Shown one piece after another: positions 29,421 through 39,257 of a DNA stretch of 64,000 bases (position 1 is the stretch's first letter; the number at the start of each line of letters is the position of its first letter). The DNA comes from Limnobaculum xujianqingii (lineage in GTDB: Bacteria; Pseudomonadota; Gammaproteobacteria; Enterobacterales; Enterobacteriaceae). The stretch is from the NCBI RefSeq assembly GCF_013394855.1, contig NZ_JABMLK010000002.1, forward strand, positions 1,488,001 to 1,552,000, read 5' to 3'. The translations under genes were made by a program, and so were the position numbers. The notes beneath the pieces are model-generated. The model was not told the DNA's origin. It was given only the letters and a program-made list of their open reading frames with translations, and did no database searches.

Positions 29421-30788
29421 ATGTCGAATGTTAACGATCGGGACATGAGTTCTTCCGATCAGAAAGGTTCTCTTGACCGTTATTTTAAGATTTCTGCTCG
29501 GGGCAGTAGCGTCCGTCAGGAAATTTTGGCTGGCCTGACAACTTTTCTGGCGATGGTTTACTCCATCGTAGTGGTTCCGAGTCTGTTAGGACAAGCGGGT
29601 TTTCCGGTTGAAACCGTGTTTGTTGCCACTTGTCTGGTTGCGGGGCTGGGCTCTTTAGCTATGGGCCTGTGGGCTAACTTACCTATGGCGGTAGGTTGTG
29701 CTATCTCTCTTACCGCATTTACTGCGTTTAGTCTGGTATTAGGGCAAGGGCTTTCTATTCCTGTGGTGCTGGGCGCCGTGTTCCTGATGGGGGTACTGTT
29801 TACCCTGATCTCTGCTACCGGCATTCGTGCATGGATTCTGCGTAATATTCCTATCGGAATTGCGCATGGTACCGGTATTGGTATCGGGCTGTTCCTGCTG
29901 ATGATTGCCACCAGCGGTATTGGTGCCGTAGTGAAAAACCCTGGCGCGGGTTTACCGGTACAGTTTGGTGATTTCACCTCATTTCCTGTGATGATTGCCT
30001 TTATTGGTCTGGCAGTGATTATTGGTTTAGAACGCCTGAAAGTACCGGGTGGTATTCTGCTGGTGATTGTGGCCATCTCTGCATTGGGTCTGATCTTCGA
30101 TCCGGCGGTAACCTATAAAGGTATGAGTTCAATGCCATCACTGGTGGCAAAAGATGGTACCTCACTGATTTTCAGTCTGGATATTATGGGCGCTCTGCAA
30201 CTGGCAGTTCTGCCGAGTATTCTGGCGCTGGTAATGACGGCAGTGTTTGATGCGACCGGTACTATCCGTGCGGTTGCCGGACAGGCTAACCTGTTGGACA
30301 AAGATGGTCAGATCATCAACGGCGGTCGTGCACTGACAACGGACTCCGTCAGCAGTATGTTATCTGGTCTGGTGGGGGCGTCTCCTGCTGCCGTTTATAT
30401 TGAGTCTGCTGCAGGTACCGCTGCGGGTGGACGTACGGGATTAACTGCTCTGGTGGTTGGCGTACTGTTCCTGCTGCTGCTGTTCTTCTCCCCATTAGCC
30501 GGTCTGGTTCCGGGTTATGCCACGGCACCTGCGTTAATGTATGTTGGTTTACTGATGCTGAGTAACGTTGCTCGTTTGGATTTTGACGACTTCGTTGATG
30601 CGATGGCTGGGTTGATTTGTGCGGTATTTATCGTATTAACCAGCAACATCGTAACCGGTATCATGCTGGGCTTCGCTTCTCTGGTAATTGGCCGTGTCTG
30701 CTCAGGTGAGTGGAGAAAGCTGAATATTAGTATTGTGCTGATTGCTGCGGCGCTAGTGACTTTTTACGTTGGTGGTTGGGCTATTTAA
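29421..30788 (+). CDS. ghxP: guanine/hypoxanthine permease, NCS2 (AzgA) family
   Basis: A 455-residue permease with about 12-14 helices. It tracks E. coli GhxP (YjcD, 449 residues) throughout: [78 protein letters not shown] and the C-terminus [10 protein letters not shown]. It takes up guanine and hypoxanthine with protons. Start at ATG 29421 after GAGGAC rather than the upstream TTG. It is followed by yjcE, as in E. coli, but with repeat copy 2 inserted between them. Confidence 0.92.
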   Translation: MSNVNDRDMSSSDQKGSLDRYFKISARGSSVRQEILAGLTTFLAMVYSIVVVPSLLGQAGFPVETVFVATCLVAGLGSLAMGLWANLPMAVGCAISLTAFTAFSLVLGQGLSIPVVLGAVFLMGVLFTLISATGIRAWILRNIPIGIAHGTGIGIGLFLLMIATSGIGAVVKNPGAGLPVQFGDFTSFPVMIAFIGLAVIIGLERLKVPGGILLVIVAISALGLIFDPAVTYKGMSSMPSLVAKDGTSLIFSLDIMGALQLAVLPSILALVMTAVFDATGTIRAVAGQANLLDKDGQIINGGRALTTDSVSSMLSGLVGASPAAVYIESAAGTAAGGRTGLTALVVGVLFLLLLFFSPLAGLVPGYATAPALMYVGLLMLSNVARLDFDDFVDAMAGLICAVFIVLTSNIVTGIMLGFASLVIGRVCSGEWRKLNISIVLIAAALVTFYVGGWAI

Positions 30789-30841
30789 CGCTATTTTCTG
30801 ACTGGCTTTGCTGTTTTATCATGTTTGGGGTAAATCAGTGA

Positions 30842-31142
30842 AGCCTAATTAATCGACATCAATGAATATTCAGACCATAGGAATGATGTGCTCAAATATT
30901 CACTAAGTGTGGTTAGCAAATACATTGTACTCAGCTCTGGAGTGCGTCGGGCCTACCTTTCCTAGGGGCCGTTACAAAACACCTCCGGTGTTTTGCCCTT
31001 CGGGCCAGCGCTAGCGCTGTTCAAACAGGCTTTGCCTGTTTGTCGTTGGCTTACGCCAAGCCGACCCCAACGGACAACGCTTGCGTTGCCCCGAAGGGCA
31101 GGCGTTAGCCTGTAAAGCTCTCCCTCCGATTGGTTATTTTAA
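30842..31142 (-). repeat. dispersed hairpin repeat, copy 2 (-), expanded with extra hairpins
   Basis: The ends and core match the other copies in reverse orientation (GGAGGGAGAG near 31120, the TTGGC-GTAA-GCCAA core at 31046-31059, GGCCCGACGC near 30947), but it is about 110 bp longer. The extra DNA is a chain of perfect hairpins: 30975-30995 (stem CAAAACACC), 30995-31005 (GCCC), 31006-31019 (CAGCGC), 31022-31042 (CAAACAGGC), then the core hairpin, 31075-31088 (CAACGC), 31088-31099 (GCCC) and 31099-31112 (CAGGC). The 3' stem that covaries in other copies is degenerate here. Confidence 0.88.
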
Positions 31143-31335
31143 AACACATACTGATTTTAAATTCCTTCTCTTTTTTCTGTTTTCTCTCTTTATTTCTGCT
31201 GTACTTACCTGATATACGAGTTGCATTGTAAAAGGCACATTTTACTTTTAGCTATAAAAGGTATGGTGCTATTTTATTACTACCGCTTTTTTAATAGGTG
31301 GCAGGGGTGTTTTGTCCGGTAGTTATGAGGGATGT

Positions 31336-32985
31336 ATGGAAATATTTTTTACGATTCTGATTTTAATTTTGGTAGTTTCTCTTTCGGGGGTGGTTACCCG
31401 AATGTTACCTTTCCAGATCCCTCTTCCTTTGATGCAAATAGCCTGTGGTGCGCTATTGGCCTGGCCAACTTTTGGCTTGCACGTCAATTTTGACCCTGAG
31501 CTGTTTTTGGTTCTGTTTATTCCTCCTTTGCTGTTTGCCGACGGTTGGCGTACTCCGTTGCGCGAGTTTTTGCATCACGGTCGTGAAATTTTAGGATTAG
31601 CGTTAGTGCTGGTGGTGTTAACGGTAGTCGGCGTTGGTTATTTGATTCATCTGATTATTCCAAGTATTCCGCTGGTAGCAGCGTTTGCGCTGGCCGCTGT
31701 ATTGTCGCCGACGGATGCAGTAGCGTTAGGCGGCATAGTAGGCGAAGGTAAGATCCCTAAATCCATCATGGGGGTTCTGGAAGGGGAAGCATTAATGAAC
31801 GATGCTTCCGGTCTGGTTTCTCTTAAACTGGCAGTTGCTGTCGCCATGGGAGTCATGGAGTTTACGGTTTATGGTGCAACAGTGGACTTTTTCATTGTTG
31901 CTGTTGGCGGTGTGTTATCGGGTATTGCCATTACCTGGCTATACAGTAAATCTTTACGTCTGCTTAGCCGTTGGAGTAGTGATGACCCGGCAACGCAAAT
32001 TGTATTGATGTTATTGCTGCCTTTTGCTTCTTATCTGGTGGCGGAACACCTTGGCTTCTCGGGAATTTTGGCATCGGTAGCGGCGGGCATGACTATCAGC
32101 CAGTCCGGTGTTATTCGTAACGCACCTTTGACTATGCGGTTAAGAGGTAATAGCGTTTGGGCGATGTTGGAGTTTGTGTTTAACGGCATGGTGTTCATCA
32201 TGTTGGGGCTGCAACTGCCGGATATCCTTTCTGCTTCAATACTGCAGGCGGAAAGCGACCCTAATGTTGAAGTCTGGCACCTGTTTATGGATATCGTCTG
32301 GATCTATTTTGCGCTGATGATTATGCGCTTCCTGTGGATCTGGTTGATGAAAGTTTACAGTAAGCGCTTCCTCAAAAAGCATCCTCTACTATTTGCTACC
32401 TATGGCGCACGTGAAATCTTTATTGCTACTTTCGCCGGGGTTCGTGGCGCTATTACGTTAGCAGGTGTGCTCTCAATACCGTTGCTGTTAACCAGCGGCC
32501 TTCCTTTCCCTGCTCGTTATCAATTAGTGTTTTTAGCCACGGGAGTCATTCTGTTTTCTCTGGTGATGGGGGTGATTCTTTTGCCTCTGCTGCTTAGAGG
32601 GTTAGTGGTTACCGACAAGGCTACGCTGGAGGAAGAGGTGCGAGTGGCCTGGGCATCTATGGCGGAAGTTGGGATAGTGAGTCTGGAGAAACTACGCGAC
32701 CGCATTGAAGCCAGTAGTGAAGAGAACGTTGATCCACATATGCTAACCGAGGTCAGTTCAAGAGTTATTGGTACTTTACGCAAGCGGATTTATACCAATG
32801 ATGAACGTGCCCGGGCGTTGGAAGATGAGCAACTGGAACGACGTTTTCGTTTAACGGCACTAAGAGCTGAACGCGGTGAGCTTTACCACCTGCGGGCAAC
32901 TCGCAAAATCAGCAACGAGACGCTACAGAAGGTGCTGTATGACCTGGATCTGCTGGAGACGTTGTTGGTGGATAAGGTGCATTGA
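31336..32985 (+). CDS. yjcE: Na+/H+ antiporter, CPA1 family (YjcE)
   Basis: A 549-residue protein, exactly the length of E. coli YjcE. About 12 membrane helices occupy residues 1-420; conserved CPA1 motifs are FIPPLLFADGWRTP, AVLSPTDAVALGGIVGEGKI, EGEALMNDASGLVSLKLAVA (the Asp pair in the ion site) and GVRGAITLAGVLSIP. The C-terminal 130 residues are a charged cytosolic domain. Start at ATG 31336 (MEIFFTILILILVV) with GAGGGA upstream; the longer frame from 31312 is unlikely. It exchanges Na+ or K+ for H+. Confidence 0.92.
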   Translation: MEIFFTILILILVVSLSGVVTRMLPFQIPLPLMQIACGALLAWPTFGLHVNFDPELFLVLFIPPLLFADGWRTPLREFLHHGREILGLALVLVVLTVVGVGYLIHLIIPSIPLVAAFALAAVLSPTDAVALGGIVGEGKIPKSIMGVLEGEALMNDASGLVSLKLAVAVAMGVMEFTVYGATVDFFIVAVGGVLSGIAITWLYSKSLRLLSRWSSDDPATQIVLMLLLPFASYLVAEHLGFSGILASVAAGMTISQSGVIRNAPLTMRLRGNSVWAMLEFVFNGMVFIMLGLQLPDILSASILQAESDPNVEVWHLFMDIVWIYFALMIMRFLWIWLMKVYSKRFLKKHPLLFATYGAREIFIATFAGVRGAITLAGVLSIPLLLTSGLPFPARYQLVFLATGVILFSLVMGVILLPLLLRGLVVTDKATLEEEVRVAWASMAEVGIVSLEKLRDRIEASSEENVDPHMLTEVSSRVIGTLRKRIYTNDERARALEDEQLERRFRLTALRAERGELYHLRATRKISNETLQKVLYDLDLLETLLVDKVH

Positions 32986-33057
32986 TATAGTTACCAGAGC
33001 GTGAATATGACGTCAGGCGTTTTTTAGATGATAAAGTCAGCTAGTTCAGTTTAGCCC

Positions 33058-33250
33058 TTTAAAATAGTCAATCGTTGGGAGGGACGGGCGTGGGGGTCGA
33101 CTTGGCGTTAGCCAACGAAGTGCCCGTAGCCCGGCCAGGCCCAACGCGCTCCATAGCTAAGTACAGACGGTCTTCCGGTCGAGCACAAAGTGAATATGAA
33201 CACTTCAGATTTTACGACCGGAATATCCATTGGTGCCGATTGATTAGGTT
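33058..33250 (+). repeat. dispersed hairpin repeat, copy 3 (+)
   Basis: Near-consensus copy. Outer stem CGTTGGG (33073-33079) / CCCAACG (33140-33146); core TTGGC-GTTA-GCCAA (33102-33115); 3' stem CCGGTCG (33175-33181) / CGACCGG (33215-33221) enclosing AAGTG / CACTT. It begins TTTAAAATAGTCAATCG and ends GGTGCCGATTGATTAGGTTT. It lies between convergent yjcE and the cold-shock-domain gene. Confidence 0.9.
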
Positions 33251-33283
33251 TCGTCTGTTATGCGGTTTTCATTACTGCCTGAA

Positions 33284-33772
33284 TTATTTCAGACCTTCGA
33301 GCAGTTTCACTGTGGCATCCACATCTATCTCATCTTCCGAGAAGATTAAGGTTGTTCCCTGAAAGGTGGTGATTGCCAGCTTCTTCAGCGTACGCATTTC
33401 GCCAGGCTTAGTAGCTGATTTCGGTCTGATACTATTCATCAGTATACCTACAGACATCACCACATTGTCTTTATCAATATGGGGATCGGCTGATACTTCT
33501 TCGCTGTAAACCAGATAAGATCTGATCGATGTAAGTTTAAGGCGCTCGCCCGCGATATAGATGTATTTGCTTTCCGGGATGACTTTTACAGAATGAGCTG
33601 ACAAACCGTTGTTATTAGTCGTGGGTTCGAAAGTTACCGCCGCATCTTTCTTAATCAGATCAGGATTGGCGACTTTAATCACATGAAAATAACGGTTATC
33701 ACCGTTTTCATCTTTGATAAATCCAAAACCTTTATCTTCAAACCACGTTGTGATTGTTCCATTCATCGCCAT
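33284..33772 (-). CDS. cold-shock-domain protein with unknown C-terminal domain
   Basis: A 162-residue protein. The first about 70 residues are a CspA-like OB fold (NGTITTWFEDKGFGFIKDEN, GDNRYFHVIKV, KKDAAVTFEPT): the RNP1-like KGFGFI motif is intact, while the RNP2 motif VFVHF has drifted to RYFHV. Residues about 80-162 (ESKYIYIAGERLKLTSIRSY..., TTFQGTTLIFSEDEIDVDAT) form a separate beta-rich domain not recognised. It probably binds single-stranded RNA or DNA. Start at 33772 or two codons later. Single gene beside repeat copy 3. Confidence 0.75.
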   Translation of the reverse strand: MAMNGTITTWFEDKGFGFIKDENGDNRYFHVIKVANPDLIKKDAAVTFEPTTNNNGLSAHSVKVIPESKYIYIAGERLKLTSIRSYLVYSEEVSADPHIDKDNVVMSVGILMNSIRPKSATKPGEMRTLKKLAITTFQGTTLIFSEDEIDVDATVKLLEGLK

Positions 33773-33960
33773 TACCGCCTACTTAATCGTTTATTCACTC
33801 AGTTTTTGCAACGCGCAGTGTAAAGCACAATTGCGGCGTAGACTACGTCTTTGGTTTAAGTCTGGCTGATAAATTTCAAGGATGCGAGGTGAATGACCAG
33901 ATTCGCCAGTCGGTTTAAAATTGGTTATCATCCGCTCTCACACTCCATCCGGGTAGCCTG

Positions 33961-34659
33961 ATGTCTAAGATTATTGATACCTTTATTGCTCCGCGGTGCC
34001 ATGACAAGATAGAGATCCTCTATCAGGACGATCACCTGGTGCTTATCAATAAACCCGCAGAGCTGCTCAGCCTGTCAGGAAAAAATCCGCAAAATATCGA
34101 TTCGGTGCACCATCGGCTGGTACAGCTATTCCCCGGTTGCACTCTGGTCCACCGCCTTGATTTTGGTACTTCAGGGCTGATGGTGGTTGCTCTTAATAAG
34201 GCTATAAATGCCTCTCTCTGCCAACAGTTCAGCCAGCGTACAGTAACCAAAGTATACAGTGCGCTGCTTTGTGGACATCTGGATAATAACCAAGGAGTGA
34301 TAGATGCTGCGATTGCCAAAGACCCAGCCTTGTTCCCACTGATGTCCATTTGCGCAATCCACGGCAAGCCAGCTCGTTCCCGCTATCGGGTCGCTGAACG
34401 CTTTTATCATGAGTTGGAAAATGGGTCGTTACTGCCATTGACGCGAGTAGAGCTAACTCCGGAGACCGGACGTACTCATCAACTCCGTATCCATTGTCAG
34501 CAGTTGGGTCATCCGATTTTAGGTTGCGATCTGTATGGCGGCCGCATACAGCCAGGTACCGAATGGACATCACGGCTGATGCTGCACGCCAGTGAGCTGC
34601 ATTTTGTTCATCCCGTCAGCAAAGAGTGGGTCAAAGCTCATAATTCCAGCCCGTTCTGA
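33961..34659 (+). CDS. RluA-family pseudouridine synthase
   Basis: A 232-residue RluA/RluC/RluD-type synthase lacking an S4 domain. The catalytic Asp67 lies in VHRLDFGTSGLMVVALNK; other motifs are EILYQDDHLVLINKPAELLS, KVYSALLCGH and ELTPETGRTHQLRIHCQQLGHPILG. It converts uridine to pseudouridine in rRNA or tRNA; the target cannot be told, and E. coli RluA is only moderately similar, so no symbol is given. It is convergent with fis. Confidence 0.87.
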   Translation: MSKIIDTFIAPRCHDKIEILYQDDHLVLINKPAELLSLSGKNPQNIDSVHHRLVQLFPGCTLVHRLDFGTSGLMVVALNKAINASLCQQFSQRTVTKVYSALLCGHLDNNQGVIDAAIAKDPALFPLMSICAIHGKPARSRYRVAERFYHELENGSLLPLTRVELTPETGRTHQLRIHCQQLGHPILGCDLYGGRIQPGTEWTSRLMLHASELHFVHPVSKEWVKAHNSSPF

Positions 34660-34734
34660 AAGTAAAGTCCGACGTTTGTTGATGTTAAGTCAAATGACGG
34701 TATTAAAATGAAAATTTTGCCAGATAGCTTTCAA

Positions 34735-34771
34735 TAAAAAAGGCGCTTACCCAAACAGGGTAAGCGCCTTC
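34735..34771 (-). terminator. rho-independent terminator after fis
   Basis: On the minus strand, stem AGGCGCTTACCC / GGGTAAGCGCCT with loop TGTTT and a T6 tail. It ends the dusB-fis operon. Confidence 0.92.
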
Positions 34772-34794
34772 TTAAATCAGTTAACTGACTAGTA

Positions 34795-35091
34795 TCAGTT
34801 CATACCGTATTTTTTCAGTTTCTTGCGCAGAGTACCACGGTTGATACCCATCATGGTTGCAGCGCGGGTCTGGTTACCGCGAGTGTACTGCATGACCATA
34901 TCCAACAGAGGTTGTTCAACTTCGGCCAGTACCAGTTCATAAAGATCGTTAACGTCTTGACCGTTAAGCTGAGCAAAGTAGTTCTTTAATGCCTGTTTAA
35001 CCGAATCACGCAGAGGTTTTTGAGTGACCTGGTCTTGTGAATTTACGGTAGCGACGGTTAGTACGTCAGAATTTACGCGTTGTTCGAACAT
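34795..35091 (-). CDS. fis: nucleoid-associated protein Fis
   Basis: A 98-residue protein of exactly E. coli Fis length and nearly the same sequence: N-terminal beta arms ([14 protein letters not shown]), dimer helices and the C-terminal helix-turn-helix [20 protein letters not shown] ending KYGMN. Fis bends DNA, activates rRNA promoters and peaks in early exponential growth. It is the second gene after dusB, overlapping it by 19 bp. Confidence 0.98.
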   Translation of the reverse strand: MFEQRVNSDVLTVATVNSQDQVTQKPLRDSVKQALKNYFAQLNGQDVNDLYELVLAEVEQPLLDMVMQYTRGNQTRAATMMGINRGTLRKKLKKYGMN

Positions 35092-36080
35092 AGTTCTGTT
35101 AGCTCTTCTATCTGTTTAAGCAAAATTTCAAAATATGCCCCCAGTGCATCCAGTTGCTCATTGGCATTCTCGATTGCATTGAAGGTGCGCCGAAACTGGT
35201 CATTTGGGGCATGTTCCTGCAAGTACCAGGATACGTGCTTACGTGCGATGCGGAGTCCTTTGCCTTGACCGTAAAAGTCGTGCAGTTCTCTCACATGCGA
35301 GGTTAACAAGCGTTCCACTTCGCCGAGTGGCATTGGTGGTAACAGCTCCCCAGTGTCCAGATAATGCTGGATTTCCCGGAAGATCCAAGGTCTTCCCTGA
35401 GCCGCTCGTCCTATCATCAGAGCATCGGCTCCGGTATAGTCCAAAACAGTTCTGGCTTTATGCGGGTCAGTGATATCCCCGTTAGCAATAACCGGAATAT
35501 CTACGTTCTGCTTAACCGATCGAATGCTGTCATATTCAGCCTCACCGTTGAATAAACAACGACGAGTACGTCCATGTATGGTAATGGCCTGAATACCACT
35601 GCGTTCTGCCAGTTGGGCAATTTCAACACAGTTGCGGTTTTCCGGATCCCAGCCGGTACGAATCTTTAATGTGACCGGAACGTCAACGGCGTTCACTACA
35701 GCACTAAGAATCTTTCCAACCAACTCCGGATACTGCAACAGTGCAGATCCTGCCAGCTTGCGGTTAACTTTTTTGGCCGGACAGCCCATATTGATATCAA
35801 TAAGCTGTGCTCCGTTTTCCACATTAATGCGCGCCGCTGCCGCCATATCTTCCGGATCGCATCCGGCGATTTGAACGGCCCGAATACCGAGCTCATCAAG
35901 GTGTACCATGCGCAATCTCGACTTATCGGTACGCCAGACTTCCGGGTTGGAAGAGAGCATTTCCGAAACTGTCATTCCAGCTCCCATCGCATAACACATC
36001 GTTCTGAAAGGGCGATCTGTTATTCCCGCCATTGGAGCGGCGATTAAACGATTTGTTAGCTGAAGGTTACCAATGCGCAT
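35073..36080 (-). CDS. dusB: tRNA-dihydrouridine synthase B
   Basis: A 335-residue FMN-dependent TIM-barrel enzyme that makes dihydrouridine in tRNA. Motifs: [36 protein letters not shown] with the catalytic Cys, [21 protein letters not shown] and IANGDITDP, with [15 protein letters not shown]. The start is set at ATG 36080 ([16 protein letters not shown]), as in E. coli, not the TTG two codons earlier. It is slightly longer at its C-terminus than E. coli DusB (321), so that the end overlaps the fis start by 19 bp. Confidence 0.95.
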   Translation of the reverse strand: MRIGNLQLTNRLIAAPMAGITDRPFRTMCYAMGAGMTVSEMLSSNPEVWRTDKSRLRMVHLDELGIRAVQIAGCDPEDMAAAARINVENGAQLIDINMGCPAKKVNRKLAGSALLQYPELVGKILSAVVNAVDVPVTLKIRTGWDPENRNCVEIAQLAERSGIQAITIHGRTRRCLFNGEAEYDSIRSVKQNVDIPVIANGDITDPHKARTVLDYTGADALMIGRAAQGRPWIFREIQHYLDTGELLPPMPLGEVERLLTSHVRELHDFYGQGKGLRIARKHVSWYLQEHAPNDQFRRTFNAIENANEQLDALGAYFEILLKQIEELTELCSNNA

Positions 36081-36116
36081 CGACAACGAAGACCATATAT
36101 GTCTGCAAGGGCGCGT

Positions 36117-36145
36117 ATATTACGCATTTTTTGAACCAGATGAAA
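36117..36145 (-). promoter_or_regulatory. fis operon promoter with GC-rich discriminator
   Basis: On the minus strand TTTCAT (36140-36145), 17-bp spacer, TAATAT (36117-36122), then the GC-rich discriminator ACGCGCCC. This closely follows the E. coli fis promoter (TAATAT preceded by AAAAAATGCG), which is under stringent and growth-rate control through such a discriminator. Confidence 0.8.
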
Positions 36146-36370
36146 GGACAAACTTTGAACAATTGACGACTAAAATCAAAGAAATTAAAGCCCCACAGTG
36201 ATTCATGATTTATTCATCATATTTAACAATGAGTTATTATAAGGTTTGATTTTTTCATGGTTTAGAAAAATTCCGCACTATTGGTTAATTCTCTAACACT
36301 TTATAAGGCGATTAACCGAGGATTCAGCTATACCAGTAGGCATTTGTGGGTAAGGGCAGTATAAAAAAAT

Positions 36371-36414
36371 AAAAGCAAAAAGGGCCATCTGTAACCAGAC
36401 AACCCTTTGCTTTT
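36371..36414 (-). terminator. terminator after prmA
   Basis: AAAAGCAAAAAGGG / CCCTTTGCTTTT with an 18-base loop; the minus-strand tail is T-rich. It separates the panF-prmA operon from dusB-fis. Confidence 0.75.
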
Positions 36415-36435
36415 ACTCAGCTTTAAACTAAATCA

Positions 36436-37323
36436 TTAATCGCTGGTTTTTACGCCGGTGATACGACACCACTCTTCCTTTTCTGCCACCGGATCGAGCT
36501 GAAACATCGTCTGATAGGCCTGAGCCACGCCTTCAGCCTGAGTGGCCAGCACACCAGATAGCCCTAAGTGTCCACCCGTTACAGGCAACTGACTGATAAT
36601 AGGTGCCAGCTCTCTTAACGGGCCAGCAAGGATGTTAGCAACCACTACATCGGCCTGCAGGTTCTGAGGCTGATCCTTGGACAGATAAAGAGATAAACGC
36701 TCTGAGACGCCATTACGTTGAGCATTATCACGACTGGCCAGAATAGCCTGTGGGTCGATATCAATACCGATAGCTTTTGCTGCCCCTAACTTAATGGCCG
36801 CGATGGCTAAAATACCGGAGCCACAGCCAAAATCGATTACCGTTTTTCCTGTTAAATCCAAACCATCGAGCCATTGCAGACAAAGTGCCGTAGTAGGATG
36901 AGTGCCGGTACCAAAGGCTAATCCCGGATCGAGCATAACGTTCACGGCATTTGCATCAGGCACTTCACGCCAGCTTGGGCAAATCCACAGGCGCTCGCCA
37001 AAGCGCATTGGGTGGAAGTTATCCATCCATTCCCGTTCCCAGTCTTTATCTTCTAGTTGCTCGATTTTATGTACAAAATTATTGCCCAGTAGAGGGTTGT
37101 ACTCCAGCATGGTAACTACTTGTTTCATATCTGTTTCTGCATCATACAGGCCGATAACGTCGGTATCGCCCCACAGGCGGGTTTCTCCCGGTAAAGGTTC
37201 AAAAACCGGCACGTCATGGGTATCCTGAAAAGTGACAGAAACTGCACCGCTCTCAACCAATGCATCGCCAATCTCTTCCGCTTTATTACCAGTGGTATTT
37301 AATTTTAACTGTATCCAGGGCAT
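36436..37323 (-). CDS. prmA: ribosomal protein L11 methyltransferase
   Basis: A 295-residue SAM-dependent methyltransferase (E. coli 293). N-terminal L11-recognition domain ([26 protein letters not shown]); catalytic domain with [14 protein letters not shown] and the SAM loop [15 protein letters not shown]. It trimethylates L11 in the cytosol. It follows panF by 47 bp in the conserved order panF-prmA-dusB. Confidence 0.96.
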   Translation of the reverse strand: MPWIQLKLNTTGNKAEEIGDALVESGAVSVTFQDTHDVPVFEPLPGETRLWGDTDVIGLYDAETDMKQVVTMLEYNPLLGNNFVHKIEQLEDKDWEREWMDNFHPMRFGERLWICPSWREVPDANAVNVMLDPGLAFGTGTHPTTALCLQWLDGLDLTGKTVIDFGCGSGILAIAAIKLGAAKAIGIDIDPQAILASRDNAQRNGVSERLSLYLSKDQPQNLQADVVVANILAGPLRELAPIISQLPVTGGHLGLSGVLATQAEGVAQAYQTMFQLDPVAEKEEWCRITGVKTSD

Positions 37324-37370
37324 AGCAATTCTCTTTAAGGGATAAGCGGGTTATCCCGGTTGTGTAATGT

Positions 37371-38819
37371 TTATTTTGCCGGTATTACCGGTGCACTTAT
37401 CGCGCGTTCACCCAGTTTATTACCTATCAGGAAAGTAATAATGCCTATGCTCAAAGCCGGAACGATAGGGTGAAGGTCAAAAATTTGTATGTTCAGGGTT
37501 GCTAACACCGCGTAACTCACAGCTCCACAAATCATTGAACACAGCGCTCCCTGAGCATTAGCTCGTTCCCAATATAAACCTAATACTAATGGCCACAGGA
37601 ACACGGCTTCTAATCCACCAAAGGCTAACAGATTCCACCAGATGATCATTTCTGGTGGACGCCAGGCCGCCAGAATCAACAGCAGCCCCAGAATAAAGGT
37701 TACACTGCTTGATATACGCGCCAGACGACGTTCATTGCGTGCTTGTTCTGGCTTCAGGCTAAGGTAGAGATCTTTGATTAGCGTAGCCGATGACTGAAGC
37801 AGCTGAGCATTAATGGTGGACATAATCGCTGCCAGTGGTGCTGCCAGAAAAATACCGGCGGCCATTGGCGGCAGAACTTTAATCATCAGCGTCGGGATCA
37901 CCTGATCGGGAATGGTTAAATCAGGCATAATCGCCCGTCCTAAAGCACCAGCCAGATGCATACTGAACATCAGGATCGCAACAATAATGGTACCGATGAT
38001 AATGCCGCGATGTACCGCTTTGCTGTCTTTATAGGCAATACAGCGTACCGCCGTGTGTGGTAAACCAATGACACCAAAACACACCAGTATCCAGAAGGAA
38101 GCCATAAATGGCAGAGACAGAAAGTCATCGGCTCCGGTGGGTGATAACAGCTTAGGATCGATTTGCTGTAGTTTATCTACGGCGGTACCTAATCCTCCAG
38201 CGGCATAAATCACGGCAACCAGCAGCAAAATAGCGCCAATTAACATCACCATTCCCTGCAGGGCATCATTCAGGACGCTGGCGCGGAAGCCACCAAAAGC
38301 AGTATATAGTGCAATGGTGACGCCAAATATTAGTAAACCGATGTCGTAAGGTACTCCAGCAGCTGTTTCCAACAGGCGTGCGCCACCGATAAACTGTACC
38401 GTCATTGCGCCAATAAAAGCCAACAGTAAACTGATACTGGCGAACCAGACCAGAGTTTTGCTTTGGTAGCGAGCATACAGTACGTCGTTCAGGGTTACCG
38501 CGTTGTAACGTCGGGCCAAAATGGCAAATTTTTTGCCCAATACGCCAAGTGACAGCCAGACCGCAGGCAACTGAATCATCGCTAACAGTACCCAACCCAA
38601 CCCATATTTATACGCAGCGCCTGGGCCGCCGATAAATGAACTGGCACTGATATAGGTAGCTGTCAGGGTCATTGCCAGAATAAAGCCGCCCATTGAACGA
38701 TCGCCAAGGAAATAATCGTTCAGAAAATTTCCTTTTTGCCGCTTGGTATAGGCGTAAATCGACAACCCAAATACCAGCACCAGATAGGCAACTAATGGCA
38801 GGACGATATCAAGTTGCAT
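37371..38819 (-). CDS. panF: sodium/pantothenate symporter
   Basis: A 482-residue solute:sodium symporter (E. coli PanF 483) with about 13 helices. SSS-family signatures include NDYFLGDRSMGGFILAMTLTA, TYISASSFIGGPGAAY, and GGFRASVLNDALQGMVML. It takes up pantothenate for coenzyme A synthesis. Start at ATG 38819 (MQLDIVLPLVAYLVLV); the frame is open 33 codons upstream but that part is the yhdT 3' end read out of frame. It overlaps yhdT by 11 bp. Confidence 0.95.
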   Translation of the reverse strand: MQLDIVLPLVAYLVLVFGLSIYAYTKRQKGNFLNDYFLGDRSMGGFILAMTLTATYISASSFIGGPGAAYKYGLGWVLLAMIQLPAVWLSLGVLGKKFAILARRYNAVTLNDVLYARYQSKTLVWFASISLLLAFIGAMTVQFIGGARLLETAAGVPYDIGLLIFGVTIALYTAFGGFRASVLNDALQGMVMLIGAILLLVAVIYAAGGLGTAVDKLQQIDPKLLSPTGADDFLSLPFMASFWILVCFGVIGLPHTAVRCIAYKDSKAVHRGIIIGTIIVAILMFSMHLAGALGRAIMPDLTIPDQVIPTLMIKVLPPMAAGIFLAAPLAAIMSTINAQLLQSSATLIKDLYLSLKPEQARNERRLARISSSVTFILGLLLILAAWRPPEMIIWWNLLAFGGLEAVFLWPLVLGLYWERANAQGALCSMICGAVSYAVLATLNIQIFDLHPIVPALSIGIITFLIGNKLGERAISAPVIPAK

Positions 38820-39066
38820 CGTTATTATCCTCCAGCGAAATATCCCGGAAGACAAAGCGCACCATAAACCAGCATAAGAGAATAAAAACCAGAGGAACCA
38901 GCAAACAGGCCATTTCAAACCAGTGAGGCAATCCGGTTATTCCCTGTTGAGAGTCGGGTAAATAGGCCGCCAGCGTCCAGGCTATCAGGTAGGCTATGGT
39001 TAGCCACACTGCCCAGCGCGCTTCTTTATGAGCCTGAAGAAAACGAGGATCCAATCTGTACTCCAT
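38809..39066 (-). CDS. yhdT: YhdT family small membrane protein
   Basis: An 85-residue protein with two helices (WAVWLTIAYLIAWTLAAYL and WFEMACLLVPLVFILLCWFM) ending FRDISLEDNNDAT; E. coli YhdT is 80 residues with the same RFLQAHKEARWA-type start and FRDIxLEDDD end. Always paired with panF; likely an accessory of the transporter (inference). Start at ATG 39066, one codon after an in-frame GTG. Confidence 0.92.
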   Translation of the reverse strand: MEYRLDPRFLQAHKEARWAVWLTIAYLIAWTLAAYLPDSQQGITGLPHWFEMACLLVPLVFILLCWFMVRFVFRDISLEDNNDAT

Positions 39067-39257
39067 CACGTTAAACAGTCAGAGGTTATGGGCCAAAGGA
39101 TAGAATTGTACGGAAACGGATACGTTTGCCTAGGACTTTTTTGTGTTACCGCCAGGTTGTGGCGCGATTCACTTCATTCATTATCTTTTATTACTCATTA
39201 ACCAGTATGAAGGCGTTTGATTACTTTGGGACAGACTGCCTTCATACCGGGACAGGG

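Noticed and set aside
29558..30076. A 172-codon open frame on the minus strand within ghxP
   Set aside because: It is an antisense shadow of a clear permease gene, rich in Pro, Ile and Thr as such shadows are.
30970..31113. CRISPR-like array
   Set aside because: The hairpins are adjoining, have different sequences and no constant direct repeat with spacers; no cas gene is present.
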